Assembly: GCF_022347785.1 (NCBI RefSeq)
Contig: NZ_JAKRGA010000003.1
Location: 186,001-250,000 of the forward strand
Source: Psychrobium sp. MM17-31
Lineage (GTDB): Bacteria > Pseudomonadota > Gammaproteobacteria > Enterobacterales > Psychrobiaceae
DNA: 64,000 nucleotides
Direction of reading: 5' to 3'
Program-made: the position numbers and the translations under genes
Shown: one piece after another, positions 56,107 through 64,000 of the stretch
How positions within the stretch are numbered: the first letter of the stretch is position 1
Layout: each line of letters opens with the position of its first letter
Notes under the pieces: generated by a model
The model's database searches: none
Told to the model about the DNA's origin: nothing
The model's input: the letters and a program-made list of their open reading frames with translations, nothing else

Positions 56107-57756
56107 ATGAAGCACCCTATTAGCGCGTTATCATTATTGGTGAGCAGCTTAATGTTTACTTCAACCAGCCATGCTAGTGAATCATGGTTTGAAGTCGAGG
56201 TCATCGTATTTGAGAGGCTCGGACAGCAGACCAAGCAACAGTTTAAAGAGCCCGTAAAACATTTCAATACAGAGAAAACTATCCGCCTTGTTGACGATGC
56301 GTTTTATGGCACTGCCGCTCCTTGCCCGAATCTGAGTCAATTCGAGCGCTTCAGCCTGCTTCCCAAAGAAACGATAACGGACGAGAACCTTGAGTCTTTT
56401 GCTGAGCCAGCCGTTGAGAACACTACTGTAATATCGCCAGAAGCAGCGGAAATGTCCGTAGAAAACGTCGCAGCTGAGCCTGAGATCGAAATTATTGAGT
56501 GCGTAGCGCCTGATGATACCTTGCTACAACAAGCATTTGTTGAAAAAGCAAAACGTGAGGAAGCACGGGCCTTACTGATTGACTCAGGTGTCGCTGATAG
56601 CGCCCAAACAGTTGATAACACGAGTAACATCTCACTTGCCCAACAATTAACTGGCGAACAGCCAACGCCAATCGATGCAGAATCGCAATCAGCTACTTCA
56701 GAAAACACTGCAGCTGAAGATAGTTCGGACGAACACACCACTGAGAGTCTCCAAGCACAGGGACTAAACGATACAGAGGCTTTAGCACCAGTCTACAATC
56801 CTGATATCTATATCCCGTATCCTACAGAATTTGAATTTAACGGCGTTCATTACCGCGCTATCGAGCAGCAGGAAAGACGCTATAAAACTCCGCTTACCGT
56901 TTTCCAAACTGTTGAACTGGACAATGTAGAAACGGCTGAGCCTCAAGTTAACGCAGATGAGGATCAACCACCACTGCTCCATAATCCAGAATCTCCTTAC
57001 CTGCTTGACCAATCACGCCTTGAAATGAGTGAACTGGTTAAGAAATTACGCTGGCAAAAAGACACTAAGCCGTTGCTGCATCTAGGCTGGCGTCAACCGA
57101 CCCTTGCTCGTCATTTAGCAAAACCGATCCATTTATTCGCTGGTGAAGACTATTCACAGGAGTTCGACGTTAATGGGCAAGACAAAGCGCGTTTGGCACA
57201 AGAAGCTGCACTTGCAAAAGAAAAACTTGAATTAGAAGGACAATTACAAGAAGAAAGCGTGGTGGATAAGTATTCAACTTCTGACACCCTGGTGGAGCCA
57301 AATACACTACCACAGCCACTACCAAGCACCAATATTGAAGATATCCTTGGCGAATTAAAAGCACAACAACCAGTTGAAGACCAACCCCTTTGGCGTTTGG
57401 ACGGTCTCCTTAAAATTTATTTGAATCACTATTTGTTTATTGAAACCGATTTTGATTTGCGAAAAGTTGAGCAAGTCAAACAACTTATCAACGATGATGT
57501 GACCGATGAATTATTAGAGCAAGAGCTTGTCTTAAACGACGCTTTTTCTAACCAAGAGAATAATGCAGCAGACGTTGAAAATCCTGATACGACTTCACAA
57601 ACACGTTTTGTTAGTCAGTTAACTAGCCATCCCATGAAACAACACCGCCGTGTGCGCTCGAAAGAAATTCATTATTTCGATCATTCAACCCTTGGCATGA
57701 TTATCCAAATTAGACGGTTTAAAATACCAGAACCGCCAACAGCACCGGCAAGCTAA
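56107..57756 (+). CDS. csiV: CsiV-like periplasmic peptidoglycan-synthesis factor
   Basis: 549 residues. A signal peptide (MKHPISALSLLVSSLMF to SHA) is followed by the CsiV-typical SWFEVEVIVFERLGQQTKQQ. The middle (about 90-290) is a very acidic, Glu/Ala/Thr-rich low-complexity stretch; the conserved C-terminal part has PLLHLGWRQPTLARHLAKPI, WRLDGLLKIYLNHYLFIETD and STLGMIIQIRRFKIPEPPT. In Vibrio, CsiV binds peptidoglycan and supports PBP1A through LpoA. This copy seems longer than the Vibrio protein because of the acidic insert. The ATG directly follows the mfd stop with GGAG in the mfd end. Named by gene order plus motifs. Confidence 0.85.
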   Translation: MKHPISALSLLVSSLMFTSTSHASESWFEVEVIVFERLGQQTKQQFKEPVKHFNTEKTIRLVDDAFYGTAAPCPNLSQFERFSLLPKETITDENLESFAEPAVENTTVISPEAAEMSVENVAAEPEIEIIECVAPDDTLLQQAFVEKAKREEARALLIDSGVADSAQTVDNTSNISLAQQLTGEQPTPIDAESQSATSENTAAEDSSDEHTTESLQAQGLNDTEALAPVYNPDIYIPYPTEFEFNGVHYRAIEQQERRYKTPLTVFQTVELDNVETAEPQVNADEDQPPLLHNPESPYLLDQSRLEMSELVKKLRWQKDTKPLLHLGWRQPTLARHLAKPIHLFAGEDYSQEFDVNGQDKARLAQEAALAKEKLELEGQLQEESVVDKYSTSDTLVEPNTLPQPLPSTNIEDILGELKAQQPVEDQPLWRLDGLLKIYLNHYLFIETDFDLRKVEQVKQLINDDVTDELLEQELVLNDAFSNQENNAADVENPDTTSQTRFVSQLTSHPMKQHRRVRSKEIHYFDHSTLGMIIQIRRFKIPEPPTAPAS

Positions 57757-57779
57757 ACAAAAAATAGCAAGCTAAAACA

Positions 57780-57808
57780 AAAGCGCATCATTGATGCGCT
57801 TTTTTTAG
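57780..57808 (+). terminator. Intrinsic terminator after csiV
   Basis: AAGCGCATCA (57781-57790) pairs with TGATGCGCTT (57792-57801) followed by TTTTTT. It ends the mfd-csiV unit. Confidence 0.9.
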
Positions 57809-57857
57809 TGCAATACATTGCTGCAATAACTGATATCAGTTTAATTACTCTCGACAA

Positions 57858-58937
57858 TTATGGCGCCGCTGGTACCTGCTCATTGTCACTCTTTTGCTTA
57901 GACATCGCATTGACAACGGCTTTTACTAATGTCGCTAAAGGAATTGCGAAGAAGACGCCCCAGAATCCCCACAATCCACCAAACAACAACACAGCGACAA
58001 TAATCGAAGTAGGATGTAGGTTCACCGCTTCACTAAACAGCAATGGTACCAATAAGTTGCCATCAAGCGCCTGAATAATACCGTAAACGATAACCAGATA
58101 ACCAAACTCCGGAGAAATACCCCATTGAAATAGTCCAACCAAGAATACTGGAATGGTGACAATGGCTGCACCGATAAATGGGATGAGTACCGATAAACCT
58201 ACTAATACCGACAGTAACGTCGCATAAGCCAGACCAAGAATACTAAAGGCGATATAACTAACACCGCCGACAATTACAATTTCAATCACCTTGCCGCGAA
58301 TATAGTTACTGATTTGGACGTTCATTTCCGCCCATACTTGAGACGCCAAACGGCGGTTAGCGGGAATATAACGAGTAGCGCTCTTAACTAAGAGATCTTT
58401 ATCTTTCAAAAAGAAGAAAATCAACAACGGCACTAAAATGACGTAAATCATTAACGCAACAAGGTTTACCAAGGATTTAAATGACTGCGATACAATACCT
58501 TGCCCTAAATCGATGACATGGGTTTTAGCGCTGTCGGTAATACTTTGAATTTGTGCAGCATTAACGTAGTTTGGATATTTTTCAGGGAGTGCCAAAAGGT
58601 ACTCTTGTGCTTGTGACAGCATTTCCGGCATATCGCTACTCAATGCCACCACCTGATGCCAAACACTAGGCATAATACCAAATACCACCAACATGATGAT
58701 TGCTGAAGCTATTGCCAGCACTATGACCACACTTAAGGTGCGCGGTATTTTATGGCGTGTGAGCGCTGTGACTGGGCGTTCAAGTAAATAGGCAAAGACA
58801 ATCGCCACTAACAACGGCATAAGAATGCTTGCGAAGAAATAAATAGTAAGTGCAAGCGCGACTAGAATAAAAACCAATGTTACAGCGTGGGGATCTGAAA
58901 ATTTTCGTCGATACCAATTTGTTATCAGCTCAAGCAT
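57858..58937 (-). CDS. perM: AI-2E/PerM-family transporter
   Basis: 359 residues with about eight transmembrane spans grouped as in the AI-2E/TqsA family: opening LALTIYFFASILMPLLVAIV with LLERPVTALTRHKIPR, a periplasmic middle, then LVPLLIFFFLKDKDLLVK and LVGLSVLIPFIGAAIVTIPV, LDGNLLVPLLFSEAVNLHPT and FGGLWGFWGVFFAIPLATL. The substrate is unknown; some family members export autoinducer-2. The tail ends in a polar QKSDNEQVPAAP. The first base of its ATG is also the last base of the TusA-like stop codon, so the two are coupled. Confidence 0.88.
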   Translation of the reverse strand: MLELITNWYRRKFSDPHAVTLVFILVALALTIYFFASILMPLLVAIVFAYLLERPVTALTRHKIPRTLSVVIVLAIASAIIMLVVFGIMPSVWHQVVALSSDMPEMLSQAQEYLLALPEKYPNYVNAAQIQSITDSAKTHVIDLGQGIVSQSFKSLVNLVALMIYVILVPLLIFFFLKDKDLLVKSATRYIPANRRLASQVWAEMNVQISNYIRGKVIEIVIVGGVSYIAFSILGLAYATLLSVLVGLSVLIPFIGAAIVTIPVFLVGLFQWGISPEFGYLVIVYGIIQALDGNLLVPLLFSEAVNLHPTSIIVAVLLFGGLWGFWGVFFAIPLATLVKAVVNAMSKQKSDNEQVPAAP

Positions 58938-59170
58938 TAAACCTTCCTTTTTGTGATTTGGAGATTGACGGTAACCTGGTTGGTTAACTCATCTGTTTGT
59001 ATTTCAACCAGATGGCCCATTTTTTTTAGAATAGCGGGAACATCTTGTATCGACCCTGGGTCAGACAATAAAATTCGACAACGAGTTCCCACCTCGGCGT
59101 TTTTGACAAACAATTTAGTTTGCACCAAGGGAACTGGACAACGAAGTAAAGTAAAATCAAGTATTTTCAA
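58937..59170 (-). CDS. TusA-family sulfur-carrier protein
   Basis: 77 residues: LRCPVPLVQTKLF with the CPxP motif and active Cys11, then LLSDPGSIQDVPAIL, a mid-helix and a terminal strand. This is the canonical TusA/SirA two-layer fold. Such proteins relay persulfide sulfur for tRNA thiolation or other sulfur transfer. It overlaps the perM start by one base. No strong ribosome site is visible before the ATG at 59170, which is divergent from bepA. Confidence 0.9.
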   Translation of the reverse strand: MKILDFTLLRCPVPLVQTKLFVKNAEVGTRCRILLSDPGSIQDVPAILKKMGHLVEIQTDELTNQVTVNLQITKRKV

Positions 59171-59268
59171 TGCAATAGTATAATAAACTGCGATAGGCTA
59201 TTATCACCTGTAACGCTTCAAAGCTCAATCGCAACGACGCTAACTCCCCTATTTAAGGAAACTTTACA

Positions 59269-60771
59269 TTGCCAACGTCTGAGACAACAGCCAACAAATT
59301 CTCTGGATTAAAGAAAACGGCGTTAAGTTTATGCCTGTTACCGCTATTTGCTATGCACAGCACAAGCTCTATCGCTAAAGATACTAATCCGCTAAAACTT
59401 CCAGAACTTGGCACTGTTGCTTCTTCGTCGCTTACCATAGAGAAAGAAATTCGCATCGGAAAAGCTTATAAGATGATGATGCGTTCTCGTGTGCCGATCA
59501 TTAACGATCCACTACTTGAACAATACATTAACGATGTTGGGCTTAAATTGGTGGCGAACGCCGATGATGTCAAAACCCCGTTTGAGTTTTTTATGGTGGA
59601 AAATAAAGCCATCAATGCATTTGCTTTCTTCGGCGGTCACGTTGGGATCCATACTGGTTTGTTTACATTGGCGGACAACGAAAGTGAGTTAGCGTCAGTT
59701 TTAGGCCATGAAATTACCCATGTTACCCAACGCCATCTTGCGCGCTCCATCGAAGCCAGACAACAAACCAGCCCAGCAACAATGGCGGCGCTACTTGGCT
59801 CTATTGCGCTTGTAATGGCTGGCGCCGGTGAAGCAGGCATCGCAGGTATTCAAACATCACTAGCCCTATCTCAGCAATTAGCCATTAATTACACTCGTTC
59901 CAACGAGCGCGAAGCGGACAGAATCGGCATCGCGTTAACCGCAAAAAGTAACTTTGATCCCGCTTCAGCAGCGGTATTTTTCGGTAAGATGGCGGCCCAG
60001 CATCGCTACAGTACAAAGCTACCACCTATGCTGCAAAGTCACCCTGTCACTGAATTACGTATCGCCGAAACACGTGTCCGTGCACAAGCCTACTCACCAG
60101 TGCGCCTAAACCCGAGTCTTCCTTTTCTGTTGGCTAAAGCACGGATCTTAGTCCGCTATAATCAAACCACTGATGATGCTATCAACCACCGTTTAAAAGT
60201 AAGCTTTGATGCCAACACGCCAGAGCATCGAATGGCACATGATTACGGTAAGGCATTAATGGCGGTACGCTTGAAACAATACGACCAAGCCTTAACCATT
60301 ATCAATCACCTTAGAAAGACTGAGCCGAATAACTTGTATTTTCTGGATACGCTATCCGACATCTATATCGGTATGAAACAGCCGCATAAGGCAATTGATG
60401 TTCTTGAAAATTATAATGAGTACATGGCTGATAATCCGGTAATTGCCCTCAACTACGCTTCCGCATTAGTGGAAGCTAAAGAATACGATAAGGCAATTAC
60501 TAAGCTCGAGCGTTTTACCACTGCCCATCCAGAGAATATTCCTGCGTGGTCAATGCTAGTCGATGCAAATCAAAAAGCTGGTCACCGCGTTCAGCGACAC
60601 ATTGCTAAGGCGGAACATCTCGCACTGTATGGCAATTTCAAGCAAGCGTTAAAGGAGCTATATCAGGCTCATAACAACATTAAGAATGATCAGATCACCC
60701 AAGTAAAAGTTCAAGCGCGCATTAAACAACTGCGCCAGCGAGAACAAGACTTGAAAAATCTAAAAATTTAG
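59269..60771 (+). CDS. bepA: BepA-type periplasmic metalloprotease with TPR
   Basis: 500 residues from a TTG at 59269 preceded by AAGGAA (no ATG fits better). A signal peptide (about 1-36) precedes an M48 peptidase domain with the zinc motif HEITH near residue 147 and the downstream EREADRIGI carrying the third ligand. A C-terminal TPR region of about 170 residues follows (LRKTEPNNLYFLDTLSDIYI, LNYASALVEAKEYDKAITKL). BepA degrades or repairs misassembled outer-membrane proteins such as LptD and interacts with the BAM complex. The full length and the motifs fit. It is divergent from the TusA-like gene. Confidence 0.93.
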   Translation: MPTSETTANKFSGLKKTALSLCLLPLFAMHSTSSIAKDTNPLKLPELGTVASSSLTIEKEIRIGKAYKMMMRSRVPIINDPLLEQYINDVGLKLVANADDVKTPFEFFMVENKAINAFAFFGGHVGIHTGLFTLADNESELASVLGHEITHVTQRHLARSIEARQQTSPATMAALLGSIALVMAGAGEAGIAGIQTSLALSQQLAINYTRSNEREADRIGIALTAKSNFDPASAAVFFGKMAAQHRYSTKLPPMLQSHPVTELRIAETRVRAQAYSPVRLNPSLPFLLAKARILVRYNQTTDDAINHRLKVSFDANTPEHRMAHDYGKALMAVRLKQYDQALTIINHLRKTEPNNLYFLDTLSDIYIGMKQPHKAIDVLENYNEYMADNPVIALNYASALVEAKEYDKAITKLERFTTAHPENIPAWSMLVDANQKAGHRVQRHIAKAEHLALYGNFKQALKELYQAHNNIKNDQITQVKVQARIKQLRQREQDLKNLKI

Positions 60772-60810
60772 GCAAAGATCCGCGCCAACTAATTATATAA
60801 AGAGGCTGTC

Positions 60811-61161
60811 ATGTCCCAAATCACCATCTTTCACAACCCGCGTTGTTCAAAGAGCCGTCAAACCCTGCAACTATTGAACGAAAACAGTGTCGAGCCAGAA
60901 ATCGTTGAATATTTAAAAGTTGGTGTTAGCCAAGAAACAGTAGAATCACTGCTGAGCAAATTAGGCGTTGAGCCACGTGCGATGATGCGTACTAAAGAGG
61001 CTGAGTACAAAGAGCAAAATTTAGGTGATGACAGTGTAAGCCGCGATGCCCTAGTCAAGGCGATTGTTGCAACACCAAAACTGCTTGAGCGTCCTATCGT
61101 TGTAAATGGTAATAAAGCGGCGATTGGTCGTCCACCAGAAAATGTGTTGGATATTATTTAA
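60811..61161 (+). CDS. ArsC-family reductase-like protein
   Basis: 116 residues: FHNPRCSKSRQTLQLL with Cys12 in the CxxS/CSKS motif, VEYLK, EPRAMMRTKEAEYKE and RPIVVNGNKAAIGRPPENVL. These are the motifs of the ArsC/Spx thioredoxin-fold family (YfgD type). The catalytic residues for glutaredoxin-dependent arsenate reduction are present, but a true role in arsenic detoxification is not shown, as no ars genes are nearby. YfgD-type homologues are usual next to bepA. The ATG follows AAGAGG. Its stop overlaps the start of the DUF2069 gene by one base (TAATG). Confidence 0.88.
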   Translation: MSQITIFHNPRCSKSRQTLQLLNENSVEPEIVEYLKVGVSQETVESLLSKLGVEPRAMMRTKEAEYKEQNLGDDSVSRDALVKAIVATPKLLERPIVVNGNKAAIGRPPENVLDII

Positions 61162-61550
61162 TGCGTGAAAAGACTCGCCGCGCGCTGATACTTGGCCAAA
61201 CAGGCTACTTCGGTTTATTGATCTTCCTGCCTTTATGGCATTTGATCATTGTACCGTCTGAGATGAATAAATACGTGACCTTTGTCTTAACCGTTGGTCC
61301 GTTATTACTGCCACTCAGAGGCATTTTAAAACGTCAGCCATATACTTATGCTTGGTCAAACTTCATCGTGATGTTTTACCTCCTTCACGGTTTGACGCTG
61401 ATTTGGGATCGCCCTGACGAGCGTGTTTATGTCGTTATTGAATTGGTATTAGCAATGATGATGTTTATTGGCTGCTCTTACTTTGCGAAATTCCGCGGCC
61501 AAGAGCTAGGATTAAGTATTCGCAAAAAGAAAGACGAGCCACAAACTTAA
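61161..61550 (+). CDS. DUF2069 membrane protein
   Basis: 129 residues with four transmembrane helices (about 9-27, 37-52, 66-82, 95-113). It begins in the stop codon of the ArsC-like gene. The family-typical YAWSNFIVMFYLLHGLTLIW and the pattern LPLRGILKRQPYTYAW are present. It is an inner-membrane protein with no known activity. The C-terminal tail is charged (KKKDEPQT). The bepA-arsC-DUF2069 order is common in gammaproteobacteria. A terminator follows at 61579. Confidence 0.85.
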   Translation: MREKTRRALILGQTGYFGLLIFLPLWHLIIVPSEMNKYVTFVLTVGPLLLPLRGILKRQPYTYAWSNFIVMFYLLHGLTLIWDRPDERVYVVIELVLAMMMFIGCSYFAKFRGQELGLSIRKKKDEPQT

Positions 61551-61578
61551 TCTATTTCCGTGATAAAAGCCAAAAACT

Positions 61579-61610
61579 AAAAAACCGCTGTAACAAGCGG
61601 TTTTTTTTAT
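61579..61610. terminator. Terminator between DUF2069 gene and hda
   Basis: AAAACCGCT pairs with AGCGGTTTT around GTAACA, with an A-run before it and eight T residues after it. It lies between convergent genes, so it can serve both. Confidence 0.9.
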
Positions 61611-61634
61611 CACTAGATTAATCTACTCAAGGTT

Positions 61635-62333
61635 TTATAACTTGAGCGTGTCCTTAATAAAAGGAATCGTTAATTTGCGCTGTGCTTGCATCGATGCTTT
61701 GTCTAAACGATCTAGCGTATCGAACAAGGTACGCAAATCGCGATCTAAGCGATTAAATAAATACTTCACCACATCATCACTAAGGACCAGACCACGCGCC
61801 TCTGCGCGCTGTTGCATTGCAGCTAATTTGTCATCGTCAGACATTAAGTGCACTTGATAGCTCAAGCCCCAACTCAAACGCGACACCAAATCAGGTAATT
61901 GGAAGTTATTTTGGGTTGGCGAATTACTTGCACTAACCACTAATCTTCCGCCAGCTTCTTTTACGCGGTTATATAAATCGAATAACGCCTCTTCCCATAA
62001 CGGATTACCAGCAACACTATCGATATTATCTAAACAAATCAGGGGTAAACTATCGAGATTTTCTAAAATAGCCACACTCATTGACGCGTACATTTCAAAA
62101 GGAATATAGAAGGTTTGCATCCCCTGCTCTTGAGCAGCCGCACAACAAGCGTGAAGAAGATGTGTTTTGCCGGATTTAGGTTGGCCCCAAAGGTAAATAA
62201 ATTGATTCTCTGCACTAGCAACTTGCAAAGACATTACATTGAGTAATTCTTCGTTGTTAGCGGGATAGAAACTATCGAATGTTTCATCATCCGGTAAATA
62301 TACGGGCAAAGACAATTGGTTAGGGTTAGACAA
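61635..62333 (-). CDS. hda: DnaA regulatory inactivator Hda
   Basis: 232 residues, the normal size. The N-terminal clamp-binding segment QLSLPV is present, then a DnaA-like AAA+ domain: YLWGQPKSGKTHLLHACCAA (Walker A), LPLICLDNIDSVAGN (Walker B), the sensor I region VVSASNSPTQNNFQLPDL, and YLFNRLDRDLRTLFDTLDRL near the end. Hda bound to the DNA-loaded clamp stimulates DnaA-ATP hydrolysis and so prevents over-initiation. A gap of about 100 bases separates it from the upstream DUF2066 gene. Confidence 0.95.
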   Translation of the reverse strand: MSNPNQLSLPVYLPDDETFDSFYPANNEELLNVMSLQVASAENQFIYLWGQPKSGKTHLLHACCAAAQEQGMQTFYIPFEMYASMSVAILENLDSLPLICLDNIDSVAGNPLWEEALFDLYNRVKEAGGRLVVSASNSPTQNNFQLPDLVSRLSWGLSYQVHLMSDDDKLAAMQQRAEARGLVLSDDVVKYLFNRLDRDLRTLFDTLDRLDKASMQAQRKLTIPFIKDTLKL

Positions 62334-62430
62334 AAGTGAAATCCAACAATTTATAAAGCGAGTTTAGTTTACATGCCGCGTCATACAGAGGCAACCGCCA
62401 AACCCTTAAACCCGCTTGAACGCAGAATAT

Positions 62431-63507
62431 TTAACCTCGCCACTCGAACAAAACGAGACTAGGATCATAATTCACAATCTGCGACATCTTGCTACCAAGA
62501 TTGATTAAATCAAGAAATGAATCCCTACTACCCAATAATTGAACTTTAAAGCTGTATTCGTTGGCTTTGACCTTGACCAAAACAACATCCTCCACCGCTT
62601 TAATACTCTTAAGATACTCAACGGCTTGAGCATAGCGCCTAAGTGAATCAATATTTGTTAAAGTCACCATCATATCGCCATCTTTAGCCGTGGTATCGAC
62701 ACTATATTGCTTTGCGAAAAAGTCTGTGCTTTGGTTAATGATCTCGTTGAATGCACCATTTAACGACGTCGCATCATCACTGCCAGTCATACTAATATCA
62801 GCGCTTGTTTGGCCAAAAATATCCACGTCAGAACCCATTTTGAATACCGACCAAGAGACGTTTTTGCTAAAACCGTAGTTAGTCACTTTACCCAAAATCA
62901 TATAGTCAGAACGATAGCGTGCATTGGCTACCGCAACTTTGTCTTCAAACTGGCCCCACACATCACCAGCGGAAACCACCATTTGATCGTCGAGATCCCA
63001 AAGAGGCACTAATAAAGGTAATCCTCGTACTTTAGCGATTTTTTTAATATCCGCTAATAACTGCGGCGAAGATTGCTCGTTTAAAATTTGGCGATTGCCC
63101 TGCTCGTCTTCATAGACAAGCCATAACATTACCGAAGGGCGCTCGGCGTCCCACAAGGTAAATCCATTTTGCTTTAAAAGCTCGTCAATTAACTGTTCAT
63201 TAAAGGTAACGGCTAGCTCATTACCGCTAGCAGTTTGATTAAATCCAAAGCCAGACGCGTAAGATAACGCCTTTGCAATTTCCTGTTGAATTGTCGGATG
63301 CTCGGTGATTTTGCTTTGGCCAGATACTTTGACCAAAACTTGGCCAAACATCGACTTAATCGCTTCATTACGCGCAGTATTGGATTGACCGCTAACCGGC
63401 GCAGATGCTTGATAGAGAGTTTGATTTGATTGCGCTAATGCAACGTTGGAAACACTTAAACTCGCCGCCAACAGCATAGATGAGAACAAAACAGATTTAT
63501 TAAACAC
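62431..63507 (-). CDS. DUF2066 secreted protein
   Basis: About 358 residues from a GTG at 63507 that opens with FNKSVLFSSMLLAASLSVS and a cleavage site near ALAQ, a clear signal peptide. A longer reading from 63609 would put 34 non-signal residues in front. The ribosome site AAGGA is 13 bases away, so the start is not certain. The mature part has the DUF2066 pattern: ALSYASGFGFNQT, QLIDELLKQNGFTLWDAERP, VSAGDVWGQFEDKVAVANAR, ending in VNYDPSLVLFEWRG. Function unknown. The position, between hda and divergent purM, is the usual one for the family. Confidence 0.85.
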   Translation of the reverse strand: MFNKSVLFSSMLLAASLSVSNVALAQSNQTLYQASAPVSGQSNTARNEAIKSMFGQVLVKVSGQSKITEHPTIQQEIAKALSYASGFGFNQTASGNELAVTFNEQLIDELLKQNGFTLWDAERPSVMLWLVYEDEQGNRQILNEQSSPQLLADIKKIAKVRGLPLLVPLWDLDDQMVVSAGDVWGQFEDKVAVANARYRSDYMILGKVTNYGFSKNVSWSVFKMGSDVDIFGQTSADISMTGSDDATSLNGAFNEIINQSTDFFAKQYSVDTTAKDGDMMVTLTNIDSLRRYAQAVEYLKSIKAVEDVVLVKVKANEYSFKVQLLGSRDSFLDLINLGSKMSQIVNYDPSLVLFEWRG

Positions 63508-63771
63508 GATGATCAGAAAATCCTTATTAAGTGTGAGTGAAAGCTTAGCATAATTAATGCGAAAACAGCACGATGCGCAAGATAATATCTGCAGCAGATT
63601 TACCAACACTGAACAAAACTAGAGCGTAATAGAGCGAATAACGTGCTTTGTATCACTTTAGTTGGCACAAACGCCAAAAAAAACGTGAAATAAATCTCAT
63701 TTTTTCGTGTTCTATCCTAAGACATTACGCTAGAATACGCGCAATTTTTATGGCTAAGCAGGAAATTTCTC

Positions 63772-64000
63772 GTGAGCAACTCAAAATCCTTAAGTTACAA
63801 AGACGCTGGTGTAGATATCGACGCAGGTAATGCACTGGTTGATAACATTAAAGGTGTTGTAAAACGCACACATCGTCCAGAAGTAATGGGTAATATTGGT
63901 GGTTTTGGCGCGTTATGTCAGTTACCGACTAAATATAAAGAGCCAGTATTGGTATCTGGCACTGACGGTGTCGGTACTAAATTGCGCTTAGCGATTGATT
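63772..64000 (+). CDS. purM: PurM, phosphoribosylformylglycinamidine cyclo-ligase, 5' part
   Basis: The window ends 76 codons into the gene. From the GTG at 63772 (AGGA eight bases before), the protein opens [18 protein letters not shown], then IGGFGALC and [18 protein letters not shown], the conserved N-terminus of PurM. It closes the imidazole ring of aminoimidazole ribotide in purine synthesis. It is divergent from the DUF2066 gene with 264 bases between starts. The rest lies outside the window. Confidence 0.96.
   Translation, partial: MSNSKSLSYKDAGVDIDAGNALVDNIKGVVKRTHRPEVMGNIGGFGALCQLPTKYKEPVLVSGTDGVGTKLRLAID

Noticed and set aside
60811-61161. Arsenic-resistance operon based on the ArsC-like protein
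   Set aside because: No arsR, arsB or acr3 nearby; the bepA-arsC-DUF2069 order is a housekeeping arrangement.
63610-63771. PurR box upstream of purM
   Set aside because: CAAACGCCAAAAAAAACGTG only loosely recalls the PurR consensus and lacks the required symmetry.
63648-63830. 60-codon reading frame overlapping the purM start
   Set aside because: It runs through the purM promoter and start in another frame, has no recognisable protein features, and the purM N-terminus is clearly the real coding frame.
1-64000. CRISPR array, prophage, plasmid origin or insertion sequence
   Set aside because: No regularly spaced repeats, no transposase, no integrase, and no phage structural or replication genes were found on either strand.

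Overview
The window reads as chromosome of a marine gammaproteobacterium of the order Alteromonadales, most like Colwelliaceae (Thalassotalea or Colwellia). This is an inference from gene content and order: imuA-imuB-dnaE2, a crbS/crbR/acs acetate switch, lolCDE, mfd-csiV, comEC-msbA-lpxK-trm112-kdsB, hda, a DUF2066 gene divergent from purM, and modest G+C. Most of the window is core genome. The accessory pieces are the left end (1-3040) and scattered small hypothetical genes.

Layout. 96-1699: four small minus-strand hypothetical genes (membrane proteins and a lipoprotein). 1796-3038: what looks like a single integron gene cassette, with a 57-nt attC that folds with two extrahelical bases, carrying a HEPN-like RX4H protein. 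3457-9038: proline/one-carbon block (bifunctional putA, a divergent Lrp-type regulator with an Lrp-like operator, and a MetF-like flavoprotein behind a MetJ-box-like palindrome). 9216-13878: lipoprotein, secreted, Zn-ribbon, SRAP, tautomerase and SIMPL genes. 14028-19411: LexA box plus imuA-imuB-dnaE2, the SOS mutagenesis cassette. 19422-27775: signalling block with a GGDEF/EAL protein coupled to an MFS transporter, and a hybrid sensor kinase overlapping an HD-GYP response regulator. 27911-29420: a SatD/DUF3307 pair behind an 18-bp perfect palindrome. 29416-31773: Sel1-repeat protein, tRNA-Ser(GGA), a degenerate tRNA-Ser fragment, nadA. 31981-39098: crbR, an XRE-type regulator, crbS and acs. 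39150-45561: the minus-strand envelope operon comEC-msbA-lpxK-trm112-kdsB. 45594-51806: DUF2062 protein, di-haem cytochrome lipoprotein, lolCDE. 51966-57756: PilZ-like protein, mfd, csiV. 57858-64000: perM, TusA-like, bepA, ArsC-like, DUF2069, hda, DUF2066 and the start of purM.

How the genes work together. Three circuits can be read directly: proline catabolism (putA with its Lrp-family regulator), SOS-induced translesion synthesis, and acetate sensing (CrbS to CrbR to acs). The minus-strand envelope operon joins lipid A phosphorylation and export (lpxK, msbA) with KDO activation (kdsB). lolCDE exports lipoproteins and bepA is envelope quality control.

The most unusual features are the lone attC cassette with its HEPN gene, the SatD/DUF3307 operon with iterated TAGGTTAC half-sites, the degenerate tRNA-Ser copy beside the intact gene, and a dual-SBP hybrid kinase whose Hpt-like tail appears to have lost its phospho-accepting histidine. 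All functional names come from reading the sequence without database searches.
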